This document shows, one piece after another, positions 23,802 through 31,769 of a DNA stretch of 64,000 bases. Source of the DNA: JBFWIW01 sp050253535 (GTDB lineage Bacteria > Bacillota > Clostridia > Oscillospirales > Oscillospiraceae); NCBI GenBank assembly GCA_050253535.1, contig JBFWIW010000005.1, forward strand, positions 3,515-67,514, written 5' to 3'. The notes beneath the pieces are model-generated. The model saw only the letters and a program-made list of their open reading frames with translations. It was not told where the DNA came from and did not search any database. How positions within the stretch are numbered: position 1 is the first letter of the stretch; the number at the start of each line of letters is the position of its first letter. The position numbers and the translations under genes are program-made.

Positions 23802-24002
23802 TCAGTACTCTCCGTTTGTGTATGGGGTTATGACGGGATTACCGTCTCTTTCCAGAAGCGCTGTGATGCCGCCGGAGTATCCGCTCGATACGAACATATA
23901 GTTAATGCCGGTTTTTTTGTCCACAATGATTTTTACAGATTCACCGAGGGAAAGCCCCTCTTTATGGATTACCTCAAAACGTTTTTGATCGCTGCTTTTC
24001 AT
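23802..24002 (-). CDS. DUF6440-like small protein
   Basis: A 66-residue protein of unknown function. It carries the pattern RFEVIHKEG near the start and VDKKTGINYMFVSSGYSGGITALLERDG in the middle, resembling small Firmicutes proteins grouped as DUF6440. No signal peptide or membrane helix. It lies 12 bases after the TPM gene and is probably the last gene of the xpaC-telA-lemA-TPM transcript. Confidence 0.6.
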   Translation of the reverse strand: MKSSDQKRFEVIHKEGLSLGESVKIIVDKKTGINYMFVSSGYSGGITALLERDGNPVITPYTNGEY

Positions 24003-24014
24003 ATTTAGCCTCCT

Positions 24015-24926
24015 CTATCGTCGTCCGCCGAAGCCACCGCCGGAAAATCCACCGCCTCCGAAACCGCCGCCCATGTGGCCGCCGCCGAAACCGCCACCGC
24101 CGAAGCCGCCGCCACCGAAGCCGCCGCCACCGCCGCCGAAGCCGCCCGGTCCCCGAGGTCCTCTTGGACCGCGCCAGTGGTGTGGTCCGCCCCACATATA
24201 CCAGAAGTAATATGGCGGTATCGGCATACCGAGGCCCATATAGTAAGCGCGATATCTGCGCCTGTCGGAGACCATTGCGGTAATAAAGAAGACAACAAAG
24301 ATTCCTACGAAAAAGAGACGGGATATGATATAAAAAGGACTGATACCATAGAAGTAACCGTCACCGTAATACCCATCGTTCTGCCCGGAAGAGAAGCTGC
24401 CGTCGGAAGTATTGCCTGCCGCCTCGTCGAAAAAGCTTACGTTATATTGATTCTCGTACCAGTAGGAGAGCTGTGTCACGAGGGATATGACGGCGGCGTC
24501 ATAGTTGCCCTTATCGAAATCGTCCCAAAAATATTTATTCAGATAATTATCGCGATCACTTACGGTAAAAGTGTTTTCAATTTCACTGCCGACCACAATA
24601 CCGCCCTTGCCCTCCGCCGGGCAGAAGAGGAGGAGCATACCATTTGACGCTATCTTCCAGTTGTTGAAGACCTGCACAGCGTATTCGTCTGCGTACATCC
24701 CGTCAAGATAACTGACAAAGACGACAACCATCTGTGCGCCGTCGCAGTAGTATTCCAGTTCGCCGTTTAATGAAACTATGTCATTTTCAAGCGACGCCGA
24801 GAGAACACCAGCTTTGTCGTTTACATAAAAACTGTCTGCCGGCTCTATGACCGCCAGGGCAGTTGGGGCGAGTACTGCGCACAGGATAATGAGTGCCGCC
24901 GTCAGCGCAGGAATCTTTTTTTTCAT
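24015..24926 (-). CDS. TPM-domain membrane protein with glycine-rich tail
   Basis: A 303-residue protein: signal peptide (1-25, ending LAPTALA), extracytoplasmic TPM domain (about 30-165) with VNDKAGVLS and FNNWKI-type blocks, a transmembrane helix near residues 200-222 (FYIISRLFFVGIFVVFFITAMV), and a tail of about 55 residues made almost only of Gly, Phe and Met in GGGGF/GGGF repeats ending GGRR. TPM (YgcG-like) proteins lie beside LemA genes in many bacteria; some related domains have acid phosphatase activity, but the role here is unknown. Confidence 0.82.
   Translation of the reverse strand: MKKKIPALTAALIILCAVLAPTALAVIEPADSFYVNDKAGVLSASLENDIVSLNGELEYYCDGAQMVVVFVSYLDGMYADEYAVQVFNNWKIASNGMLLLFCPAEGKGGIVVGSEIENTFTVSDRDNYLNKYFWDDFDKGNYDAAVISLVTQLSYWYENQYNVSFFDEAAGNTSDGSFSSGQNDGYYGDGYFYGISPFYIISRLFFVGIFVVFFITAMVSDRRRYRAYYMGLGMPIPPYYFWYMWGGPHHWRGPRGPRGPGGFGGGGGGFGGGGFGGGGFGGGHMGGGFGGGGFSGGGFGGRR
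24018..24152 (-). repeat. low-complexity Gly-rich codon repeat in the TPM gene
   Basis: Imperfect tandem GGN-GGN-TTC-type codons (seen on the plus strand as CCGCCGCCGAA units) encode the Gly/Phe tail. Such sequence can change length by slippage. Confidence 0.7.
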
Positions 24927-24950
24927 TGTAACCTCACAATCAGTGTATTT

Positions 24951-25523
24951 CTAAGCCTCCGCTCCGAAATACTCGGGGCTTTCGGCAAACACAAAGCCAC
25001 GCAGCGCGCTCACGGGAAAAACGGCCAGAACGCCGGTCTCGTATTCGGCGACCCTGGCGTTATACAGGCTTTTTTCAATGGCGCCCTGTGCACCCGAGAG
25101 GTTGGAGATATAGGTCGCCGCGTTGTCGGCATCGGTATCGGACAGGTCCTGTGCCTCGAGACCCGCGGCGAGCGCCGTGTAGGCAACCTCTAGCTTCTGG
25201 TTCGCCTCGTATTTCTGCGAAACGGTCTCCGCGTCGAGCAGCTCGTGGCGCGCCTCCAGCAGGGACTCCGTCTCGGCGGACACGGCTTCGTAGTTTGAAG
25301 CTACGGTGAGCAGACCGAGCGAGGCGCTTATGCGCGCGTCGAGATGCGTCTGGATGCCGGGCTGGGTATATTTATCCTTCTCGATATAGATGCCGTCTGT
25401 AAACATGCTGCCGAGCTTTGCCACCTGGCGGTTCAGGCTCAGATGCACGCCGAGAAGCGTAAACACGACTATAACCGCGGCGAGAATGGCAAAGGCGTTC
25501 TGTCTTTTTTTAATAAATTCCAT
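24951..25523 (-). CDS. LemA-family protein
   Basis: A 190-residue protein with one N-terminal transmembrane helix (about 8-30, FAILAAVIVVFTLLGVHLSL) and a helical LemA-like domain facing outward. The helices contain the usual YTQPGIQTHLDARISA and SVQKYEANQKLEVAYT-like blocks. I set the start at the ATG at 25523, since the longer frame begins inside the telA coding sequence. Function unknown; LemA proteins repeatedly pair with TPM proteins, as here. Confidence 0.78.
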   Translation of the reverse strand: MEFIKKRQNAFAILAAVIVVFTLLGVHLSLNRQVAKLGSMFTDGIYIEKDKYTQPGIQTHLDARISASLGLLTVASNYEAVSAETESLLEARHELLDAETVSQKYEANQKLEVAYTALAAGLEAQDLSDTDADNAATYISNLSGAQGAIEKSLYNARVAEYETGVLAVFPVSALRGFVFAESPEYFGAEA

Positions 25524-25533
25524 GTCCAATCCT

Positions 25534-26688
25534 TTATTTGCGCAGATCGAGCAGCTTCTGTTTAAGCTCACCCTCGATACGGCCGAGTTCGGCCTCGGCT
25601 TCTTTTCGCTTCTGGGAACCCTCAATCTGGATGTTTCTGACCTCTTCAAGTGTCTCGATGAGGCTAAGGTTCGTCTGCTTCAAGGTTTCAATATCAACGA
25701 TGCCGCGCTCGGACTCCTTGGCGATATCGATGGAGCCCATTTTGAGCTTTTCAGCGTTCTTGCGCAAAAGCTCGTTTGTGACTTCGGTTACCTCCCTCTG
25801 GGCTTGCATGGCCTGTTGAGAGTGGTGAAGGCCGAGAGCCAGTACCATCTGGCTTTTCCAGAGCGGGATGGTGTTCACGATTGAAGTCTGTATTTTCTCG
25901 ACCATCAGGGTGTCGTTGTTTTGAATGAGGCGTACCTGCGGTGCCATTTGGATGGATATTATACGCGTAAGCTCAAGGTCGTAGAGCTTCTTCTCAAAGC
26001 GGTTCACCATATTGGCAAAGTCGTTTGCCGACTGCGCATCTTCAGGAAGGCCCGTCTCCTTAGCCTTTTTCTGCAGTTCCGGGAGGGTTACTGTCTGACA
26101 CTCCTCCAGCTTTTTCTTGCCGGCGAGGATGTACATCGTGAGCTCCTTGAAGTAGTTCTGGTTCATTTCGTACATCTTGTCAAGCATTGCTACGTCCTTT
26201 AAAAGGATGACCTGATGGTTCTGGAGGGCGTCCGTTATTTTGTCAACGTTGACCTCAGCCTTTGCATACTGTGCCTTTACGTTAGCTATCTGATTTGCGA
26301 CCTTTTTTCTTAGTCCGAAAAAGCCCTTCTTCTCATCCTCGCTGTAATTGAGGCCCTTGAGCTGGACGACGAGGTCAGAGAGCATGTCGCCGACTTCGCC
26401 GAGGTCCTTGGTGCGAACGTTATTCAGCGTAGTTGTGGAAAAATCGGAGATATGCTTCTGCGAAGCTGCGCCGTACTGCAAAACGGCGTTCGTATCGGTT
26501 ATATCAATTTTCTTGGAGAAGTCCAGAACAGCCTTCTGCTCCGTTTCGGAGAGTTGAGACATGTCGAGCTTGACCGCTTTTGTGTCATGGGCTTTCTCGG
26601 CCTCGGCAGAGGCGGCAGTCTGCGCCGCGCCACTGCCTGATGGATCAAGAGTCAGGGCAGGGACGGCTTCCATATTTATATTGTCCAT
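25534..26688 (-). CDS. TelA-family toxic-anion-resistance-like protein
   Basis: A 384-residue cytoplasmic, largely alpha-helical protein of the TelA/KlaA family. The body contains KVANQIANVKAQYAKAEVNVDKI and the conserved QMAPQVRLIQNNDTLMVEKIQTSIVNTIPLWK block (residues about 252-284). TelA-like proteins have been linked to tellurite, nisin and other envelope-stress resistance, but the mechanism is not known. It lies 10 bases upstream of lemA and downstream of the XpaC-like gene, the usual pairing. Confidence 0.88.
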   Translation of the reverse strand: MDNINMEAVPALTLDPSGSGAAQTAASAEAEKAHDTKAVKLDMSQLSETEQKAVLDFSKKIDITDTNAVLQYGAASQKHISDFSTTTLNNVRTKDLGEVGDMLSDLVVQLKGLNYSEDEKKGFFGLRKKVANQIANVKAQYAKAEVNVDKITDALQNHQVILLKDVAMLDKMYEMNQNYFKELTMYILAGKKKLEECQTVTLPELQKKAKETGLPEDAQSANDFANMVNRFEKKLYDLELTRIISIQMAPQVRLIQNNDTLMVEKIQTSIVNTIPLWKSQMVLALGLHHSQQAMQAQREVTEVTNELLRKNAEKLKMGSIDIAKESERGIVDIETLKQTNLSLIETLEEVRNIQIEGSQKRKEAEAELGRIEGELKQKLLDLRK

Positions 26689-26715
26689 TTCTTCTTCCTT
26701 TCGTGTGTTTGCGTA

Positions 26716-27354
26716 CTAAAAATCTTTACCAGAGAGGCCCTCGCGCTTCAGCATGGATTCGAGTACCGTTATATCTGTTTCAATGTCCAGTGCCTGATTT
26801 GCAAACAGGGAGTCGAGTTGTTTTTTATAGGCCAGGATGGTCGTGTCAAGGATATCTTCTATGCGGCCCATGGTGCCTGATATGTTCTCGCCCTCGATTC
26901 CCTGGTTGTACATTCTGTCGTATGCGTTTAAAAGCTTGATTGTGGTAGGGAGAAAATAACTCGAAAAGCGCCTCACTTGAGGGAGATCGGCGGGATCATC
27001 AATGACGTCCTTGAATATACGCTCAGTTAATTCGGTGAGTTCGTCCACCTTTTTTGCGACTGCAGGCGATTTTATCGAGGACCGCAGGTGGCGCATCTCG
27101 TTGGCAGCGCGCTCGCCATCCCGAAGGAGCGCGTCTATCTCGGGATTACCAGTCGTAACAGGCTCCGGCGGTATCTCAACCTTCTCGACCGTACCCGGAA
27201 AAATCATGGAGAGAATAATGAACGAGACGGCGGATAAAGCAATGAGGATGAGGAAGTGCAGCGGCCTGTAAAGCGGAAAAAAAAGGGTATAGAGCGCCCA
27301 CACAGTGGCAGTGCCGTAAACTGGTATGACCGATGGTTTTTTTATTTCGCGCAT
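26716..27354 (-). CDS. XpaC-like membrane protein
   Basis: A 212-residue protein with two N-terminal transmembrane helices (about 10-45) and a cytoplasmic helical domain. It resembles XpaC (5-bromo-4-chloroindolyl phosphate hydrolysis protein) of Bacillus, which is generally encoded with telA (yceH). The proposed hydrolase activity of the family is weakly supported. I use the ATG at 27354 with GAGGGG upstream; the longer frame would add about 48 unlikely Cys-rich residues. First gene of the stress-like operon. Confidence 0.75.
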   Translation of the reverse strand: MREIKKPSVIPVYGTATVWALYTLFFPLYRPLHFLILIALSAVSFIILSMIFPGTVEKVEIPPEPVTTGNPEIDALLRDGERAANEMRHLRSSIKSPAVAKKVDELTELTERIFKDVIDDPADLPQVRRFSSYFLPTTIKLLNAYDRMYNQGIEGENISGTMGRIEDILDTTILAYKKQLDSLFANQALDIETDITVLESMLKREGLSGKDF

Positions 27355-27560
27355 ATGGCGGCACCCCTCGCTTTTTTTACAGTAAACTAAAGAAAGAATT
27401 TTTTGCTTTGAATGACAAATCATGGCGCTGCGGCTTATATTATTATAGTACCCGTCAGTCTTGGGGCAGATACATGTATTGTTAAATCGGCAGCGCATGA
27501 TATTTCCCTTTTAAACCATACTTATTTTATTATCACACTGGTGTAATGTCAAGTTTATAC

Positions 27561-27589
27561 TTGTAACGGGGAAAAGCCTGTACTATAAT
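27561..27589 (+). promoter_or_regulatory. promoter of the structured leader/rpe transcript
   Basis: TTGTAA (27561-27566), 17-nt spacer, TATAAT (27584-27589). Start near 27596, more than 200 nt upstream of the rpe start codon. Confidence 0.7.
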
Positions 27590-27595
27590 AACAGG

Positions 27596-27775
27596 GAAAA
27601 AAGGCCCGTGACGCCGCAATGGGGCTGCCGGAGCAAAACAGTCTCCGACAGCCCCTATATAAAAGCGAGCGGCGCGCCAGCCGCTAATTAATCTTATGCC
27701 GCTCCTGCACTGCGGGTGCTCACGTCTTTGCGTGTGTATTTAATGGTTCTTCTTGCAGGAGCGAAACAATATAAA
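27596..27775 (+). ncRNA. structured RNA or long leader upstream of rpe
   Basis: About 180 nt without a credible reading frame but with three strong stems in a row. First, GGGGCTG-c-CGGAG pairs with CTCCG-a-CAGCCCC (27621-27655). Next comes AGCGGC/GCCGCT (27668-27685). Last, a 10-bp stem CGCTCCTGCA/TGCAGGAGCG (27700-27709, 27754-27763) encloses a 44-nt apical region with an inner CACG/CGTG hairpin. It has its own promoter. It does not match T-box, SRP, tmRNA or RNase P signatures. It could be a 6S-like or other small RNA, or a cis-regulatory leader of rpe. Confidence 0.5.
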
Positions 27776-27800
27776 AAAACTAATGCTGGAGACTATAGAA

Positions 27801-28445
27801 ATGATTAGAATTGCCCCTTCGATTCTTTCTGCTGATTTTACCATGTTGGGTAAGGATATAAGAGACGTTTGTTCCGCCGACTACCTGCACTTTGACGTTA
27901 TGGATGGCGTTTTCGTGCCGAACATCTCTGTGGGACTGCCGGTTTTGGAATCAGTCCGCAAAATGACGGATATGGTGCTGGACGTCCACCTGATGATAAC
28001 GAAGCCCCATAAATATGTTAAGCGCTTTGCAGAAGCCGGTGCGGACATCATTGTGTTTCATCTTGAGGCGGACGAGCCGCAGGATATTCTGATGGCTATT
28101 TCGGATATCAAGGCCTCCGGGAAAAAGGCGGGCCTTTCGATAAAGCCGCGTACGCCGGCAGAGGCGCTTATTCCGTATCTCCCAATGCTGGACATGGTGC
28201 TCGTTATGACGGTCGAGCCGGGCTTCGGCGGGCAGAGCTTTATGCAGGATCAGATGCCGAAAGTAAAGAAGGTCCGTGAGATGATAACCGTAGGCGGTTA
28301 CGACTGTGACGTGGAGGTAGATGGCGGTATTAACCCGGAGACTGCAAAGATTTGCGTGGGCGCCGGGGCGAACGTACTTGTCGCGGGGAGCGACATATTC
28401 AAGGCAACTGACAGAACAGCGAGAATAAAAGAGCTCAGAGGCTAG
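27801..28445 (+). CDS. rpe: ribulose-phosphate 3-epimerase
   Basis: A 214-residue TIM-barrel enzyme that interconverts ribulose 5-phosphate and xylulose 5-phosphate in the pentose phosphate pathway. IAPSILSADF at the start, LHFDVMDGVFVPNIS with the metal/catalytic His and Asp, LDVHLMI and VEVDGGINPETA are all conserved. The ATG at 27801 (GGAG upstream) is preferred to an upstream in-frame ATG at 27753, because IAPSILSAD normally lies at the N terminus. rpiB, another pentose phosphate gene, is at 33.8 kb. Confidence 0.95.
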   Translation: MIRIAPSILSADFTMLGKDIRDVCSADYLHFDVMDGVFVPNISVGLPVLESVRKMTDMVLDVHLMITKPHKYVKRFAEAGADIIVFHLEADEPQDILMAISDIKASGKKAGLSIKPRTPAEALIPYLPMLDMVLVMTVEPGFGGQSFMQDQMPKVKKVREMITVGGYDCDVEVDGGINPETAKICVGAGANVLVAGSDIFKATDRTARIKELRG

Positions 28446-28736
28446 TGCTGTCGAAAAACCCTTTGCTATTCTTCGGCAAAGAGTTTGCATATCTGCTCAG
28501 CCTCAGCCGTTATGAGAGGTGTTAATACCCCACGGGGGTACCCCGTTTAATTTGACATCCTCGGGCGAAATGAATTCGCCCTTCGGCAAGGTCCGCTTCG
28601 CAAGTGCCATCTGGCGGCGTCCCGATTTTCGGCGGGTCCCTTGGCGCATGTTGCCGGATTTGACGGTTTTATTTAATTTTTGATGGCGATAACTCTGTGG
28701 GGCTGTTATTGCAATTTGTTCATGAGAGGTTAATAT
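28446..28736. repeat. gene-free spacer with hairpins, probable dispersed repeat
   Basis: This 291-bp stretch between rpe and recR has no plausible gene of its own. It contains GGGCGAA-ATGAA-TTCGCCC (28563-28581), a GTACCCC/GGGGGTAC-rich segment near 28530-28550, and GC-rich blocks with CCGATTTTCGG. The GC-rich block is unlike the AT-rich flanks. It resembles intergenic repeat elements of Clostridia that give spurious reading frames; a second copy is not seen in this window, so the repeat status is inference. Confidence 0.4.
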
Positions 28737-29336
28737 ATGAGCCTTTTTCCGGCAACATTGGAAAATCTGATCGAAAAGTTTGCATCGCTTCCGGGCATCG
28801 GATATAAGTCTGCCCAGAGGTTGGCTTTTTATGTTCTGTCTTTGCCGAATGAGGAGGCAAACGCCTTTGCGGAAGCGATTTCCGACGCAAAGCGCTGTGT
28901 GCACTACTGCAGTATCTGCCAGAATCTAACAGATACAGATGTGTGCCGCATATGTGCCTCGCGAGAGCGCGACGGGAGCGTTATATGCGTTGTGTCCGAT
29001 CCAAAGGATGTCGTCGCACTCGAACGTACGCGCGAATTTAACGGGCACTATCATGTGCTGCACGGGGTCATATCGCCGATGAATCACATCGGCCCAGATG
29101 ATTTGAGAATTAAAGAGCTTGTTGCCCGCGTTACAGATGGCAATGTCATTGAAATTATAATGGCCACGAATCCCGATACCGAAGGGGAGACGACTGCAAA
29201 ATACATCTCGCGCCTTATAAGGCCGTTCGGTGTTAAGGTCACGCGCCTTGCCTATGGCATACCTGTCGGCAGTAATCTCGAATTTACTGATGATCTGACT
29301 CTCATGCGCGCACTTGAGGGGCGGCAGGAAATTTGA
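28737..29336 (+). CDS. recR: recombination protein RecR
   Basis: A 199-residue DNA-repair factor acting with RecF and RecO at gaps. An N-terminal helix-hairpin-helix (LPGIGYKSAQRLAFY, about 17-31), a C4 zinc finger (CSICQNLTDTDVCRIC, about 59-74) and a Toprim domain follow. Full family length. ATG with GAGAGG upstream. The usual partner dnaX is not adjacent here. Confidence 0.96.
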   Translation: MSLFPATLENLIEKFASLPGIGYKSAQRLAFYVLSLPNEEANAFAEAISDAKRCVHYCSICQNLTDTDVCRICASRERDGSVICVVSDPKDVVALERTREFNGHYHVLHGVISPMNHIGPDDLRIKELVARVTDGNVIEIIMATNPDTEGETTAKYISRLIRPFGVKVTRLAYGIPVGSNLEFTDDLTLMRALEGRQEI

Positions 29337-29362
29337 CAAATCGTATATATTTGTGATAAAAT
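29333..29362 (+). promoter_or_regulatory. promoter of the RNase J gene
   Basis: TTGACA (29333-29338, overlapping the recR stop codon), 18-nt spacer, TAAAAT (29357-29362). It implies a leader of about 240 nt before rnj. Confidence 0.65.
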
Positions 29363-29606
29363 AAAATCCATTGGTTATACTCTATATGTGATCACTTATT
29401 ATGTGTGGCCGCATATCGCTTTGGCATTATGTACATGGGTACTTTATATATTTAAACTGCTTTCAAGTTCAAATGCGTAAGAGATCAGAGGCATTTCGGA
29501 ATTATCTGGACGAAACAGGGTCAAGATAACCGGAGCTTGTGGTCAATACTTTATTGCGTCTGAAACAGTTACATAAGGCAAAATATTGAAAATTAAGGAG
29601 AATTAC
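29363..29606 (+). other. long untranslated leader of RNase J gene
   Basis: No reading frame or known riboswitch is recognised. Long leaders allow autocontrol of nuclease mRNAs by the enzyme itself, which is possible but not shown here. Confidence 0.35.
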
Positions 29607-31265
29607 ATGGCAGAAAAATTAAAAATAATCTCACTTGGAGGGCTTAACGAGATCGGCAAGAACATGACGGTCTATGAGTTTGGTGAGGATATCATCGTGG
29701 TCGACTGCGGACTTGGCTTTCCGGATTATGATATGTACGGCATAGACATCATCATACCGGATATCACCTATCTGATGAAAAACCGAGACAGAGTGAAAGC
29801 AATCATAGTGACGCACGGCCATGAGGACCACATCGGCGCTATACCTTATGTCGTCGGTGAGATACCCGCTCCGGTCTATTCGACACGCCTTACGACGGGG
29901 CTCATGAAGATTAAACTGGCAGAGCGCGGACTGGAGGAGACGACGGACCTCCGCACGATCGAGGCGGGTGAGACCATTAAGGCAGGCTGTTTTAAGGTCG
30001 AGTTCATCCATGTGAATCACAGTATACCGGACGCGGTAGCTCTCGCGATAAAGACACCCGTGGGCACCATAATTCACACCGGCGACTACAAGATCGACAC
30101 AACGCCTATACAGGGTGGTATGATTGATCTCGCGAGGTTGGGCGAACTGGGTAAAAAGGGCGTTTTGGCCCTCATGGGTGATTCTACAAATGTAGAAAAA
30201 CCGGGCTTCTCGGTGTCTGAGCGTAAGGTGGGGGACAGCCTTGACAGTTTTATCAAAGACTGCAACCAGAGAATAATAGTGACGACCTTTGCCTCAAACG
30301 TACACCGGATACAGCAGGTTTTAAACTGTGCTGCGCGCTATGGCCGAAAAGTCGGCGTCACAGGACGCAGCATGGAAAATATTTTGAAAGTATCTACTGA
30401 GCTTGGCTACATGCAGATCCCGCCGAACACGCTCGTGGAGATGCAGCAGCTCAAGGGTCTTCCGCGCGAGAAGGTCGTCATCATAACGACAGGCAGTCAG
30501 GGAGAGGCTATGAGCGCCCTATATCGCATGGCGTTTTCTGGACACAGGCAGGTGGAGATAACCGCCGGGGACAGGGTCATTATATCTGCTTCCGCCATAC
30601 CGGGAAATGAAAAGACCGTAGGCCGCGTTATTAACGAGCTCTTTGCCCGCGGCGCAGAGGTAATATATGACAAATCCTCCGACCTGCATGTCTCAGGACA
30701 CGCATATCAGGAGGAGCTCAAGCTGATGCTTGCACTGACAAACCCGAAATTTTTTGTCCCGCTGCACGGCGAGCAGAGGCATCTCAGAAAACATGCGAAG
30801 CTCGCGGAGCAGTTAGGCATCGAGCCGCGCAACATCATTGTGAGCGACATCGGAAAGGTCATTGAAATGACATCCCGAAGCGTTAGGCTTAATGGAGCCG
30901 TTCCGTCGGGCAAAGTATTTGTCGACGGAACAGGTGTAGGCGACGTGGGCGCCGTCGTCCTCCGCGACAGGAAGCACCTGGCGCAGGACGGAATGCTTGT
31001 AATCATTGTGAATCTGTCGAGCGAAGACGGGAGCCTGGTCTCCGGCCCCGATATCATAACGAGAGGCTTCGTCTACGTCAAAGAGGCGGAGGAACTCATT
31101 AACGAACTCAAAGCAATCGTTTTGGAGACGCTCGATGACTGCGCCGTCCGACATGTGAGTGACTGGGCGACGCTTAAGGGTACGATAAAATCGCGGCTTT
31201 CAGATCATCTTTATAAAAAAACAAAGCGCAACCCGATGATCCTGCCTGTCATTATGGAGACATGA
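29607..31265 (+). CDS. rnj: ribonuclease J
   Basis: A 552-residue metallo-beta-lactamase/beta-CASP nuclease for mRNA decay and rRNA processing. The zinc-binding HGHEDHIG motif is at about residues 71-78, GDYKID and GDSTNVE follow, and the beta-CASP motifs (SQGE, SGHA) and the C-terminal domain are complete. Start at ATG 29607 with AAGGAG 7 bases upstream. Its stop overlaps the start of the Spx/ArsC-like gene (ATGA). Confidence 0.96.
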   Translation: MAEKLKIISLGGLNEIGKNMTVYEFGEDIIVVDCGLGFPDYDMYGIDIIIPDITYLMKNRDRVKAIIVTHGHEDHIGAIPYVVGEIPAPVYSTRLTTGLMKIKLAERGLEETTDLRTIEAGETIKAGCFKVEFIHVNHSIPDAVALAIKTPVGTIIHTGDYKIDTTPIQGGMIDLARLGELGKKGVLALMGDSTNVEKPGFSVSERKVGDSLDSFIKDCNQRIIVTTFASNVHRIQQVLNCAARYGRKVGVTGRSMENILKVSTELGYMQIPPNTLVEMQQLKGLPREKVVIITTGSQGEAMSALYRMAFSGHRQVEITAGDRVIISASAIPGNEKTVGRVINELFARGAEVIYDKSSDLHVSGHAYQEELKLMLALTNPKFFVPLHGEQRHLRKHAKLAEQLGIEPRNIIVSDIGKVIEMTSRSVRLNGAVPSGKVFVDGTGVGDVGAVVLRDRKHLAQDGMLVIIVNLSSEDGSLVSGPDIITRGFVYVKEAEELINELKAIVLETLDDCAVRHVSDWATLKGTIKSRLSDHLYKKTKRNPMILPVIMET

Positions 31266-31594
31266 ACGTACAGATATTTGGAAGATCCAAGTGTTTCGAC
31301 ACAAAAAAGGCGCAGCGGTACTTCAAAGAGCGCCGTATAAAGTTTCAGGACATCGATATTGGCAAGTTTGGTATGAGCCGTGGGGAGTTTACCTCCGTCC
31401 TGCGCGCGGTGGGGCTGGAGAACATGATTGACCCGAAAGCGAAGGATGCGGAGATACTCCGCTATCTGGCGTACGACGAAGACAGGATCGAGAAGCTCCT
31501 TGAGGAGCAGCAGATGATCCAAACCCCGATAGTAAGAAATGGAAAGTTTGCGACGGTTGGCTATTGCCCGGAAGTGTGGAATAAATGGGAATAG
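31262..31594 (+). CDS. ArsC/Spx-family thioredoxin-fold protein
   Basis: A 110-residue protein of the arsenate-reductase-like fold: FGRSKCFDTKKAQRYFKERRI places a single active-site cysteine at about residue 11, and TPIVRNGKFATVGY holds the cis-Pro/Arg region. The CX2C pair of Spx is absent, and so are the other arsenate-reductase cysteines visible by eye, so the true role is open; a glutaredoxin-dependent reductase or regulator are options. Translationally coupled to rnj. Confidence 0.8.
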   Translation: MNVQIFGRSKCFDTKKAQRYFKERRIKFQDIDIGKFGMSRGEFTSVLRAVGLENMIDPKAKDAEILRYLAYDEDRIEKLLEEQQMIQTPIVRNGKFATVGYCPEVWNKWE

Positions 31595-31630
31595 TAGCTT
31601 TAAAATAAGGCGCCCCTGAAAAATATTACA

Positions 31631-31668
31631 AAAAATAAGGCAGCCACAGTCGGCTGCCTTATTTTTTT
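31631..31668 (+). terminator. terminator after the rnj operon
   Basis: A 15-bp stem (31631-31645 with 31652-31666), core AAGGCAGCC/GGCTGCCTT, loop ACAGTC, followed by T's. The A-run on the left also gives a usable T-run on the minus strand. Confidence 0.85.
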
Positions 31669-31769
31669 GCTGCGTTCAGCAGCTGTAATTTCCCCGGTTT
31701 TTGATGCCCTCAATATATACCGGGAAAGTCTTGGAACATCTGCGGAGAGAGCAAAAGTGCGCTAGCATA

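Noticed and set aside
24015..24150. CRISPR-like or tandem repeat array signal
   Set aside because: The repetition is codon-level coding for Gly/Phe within the TPM gene, without spacers.
27596..27775. T-box, SRP, tmRNA or RNase P RNA
   Set aside because: The T-box AGGGTGGNACCGCG, SRP GGTCAGG/GGAAGCAGC and the tmRNA and RNase P core sequences are all absent.
27600..27800. Minus-strand open stretch ending in a SAGAA-like C terminus opposite the rpe leader
   Set aside because: No ATG, GTG or TTG start in frame after the upstream stop; the conserved stems explain the sequence better as RNA.
27753..27800. Upstream extension of rpe
   Set aside because: Would start inside the 3' arm of the leader hairpin and add residues before the conserved IAPSILSAD start.
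28503..28904. 134-codon minus-strand frame overlapping the start of recR
   Set aside because: Overlaps recR substantially, lacks a ribosome binding site and runs through GC-rich hairpins of a likely repeat.
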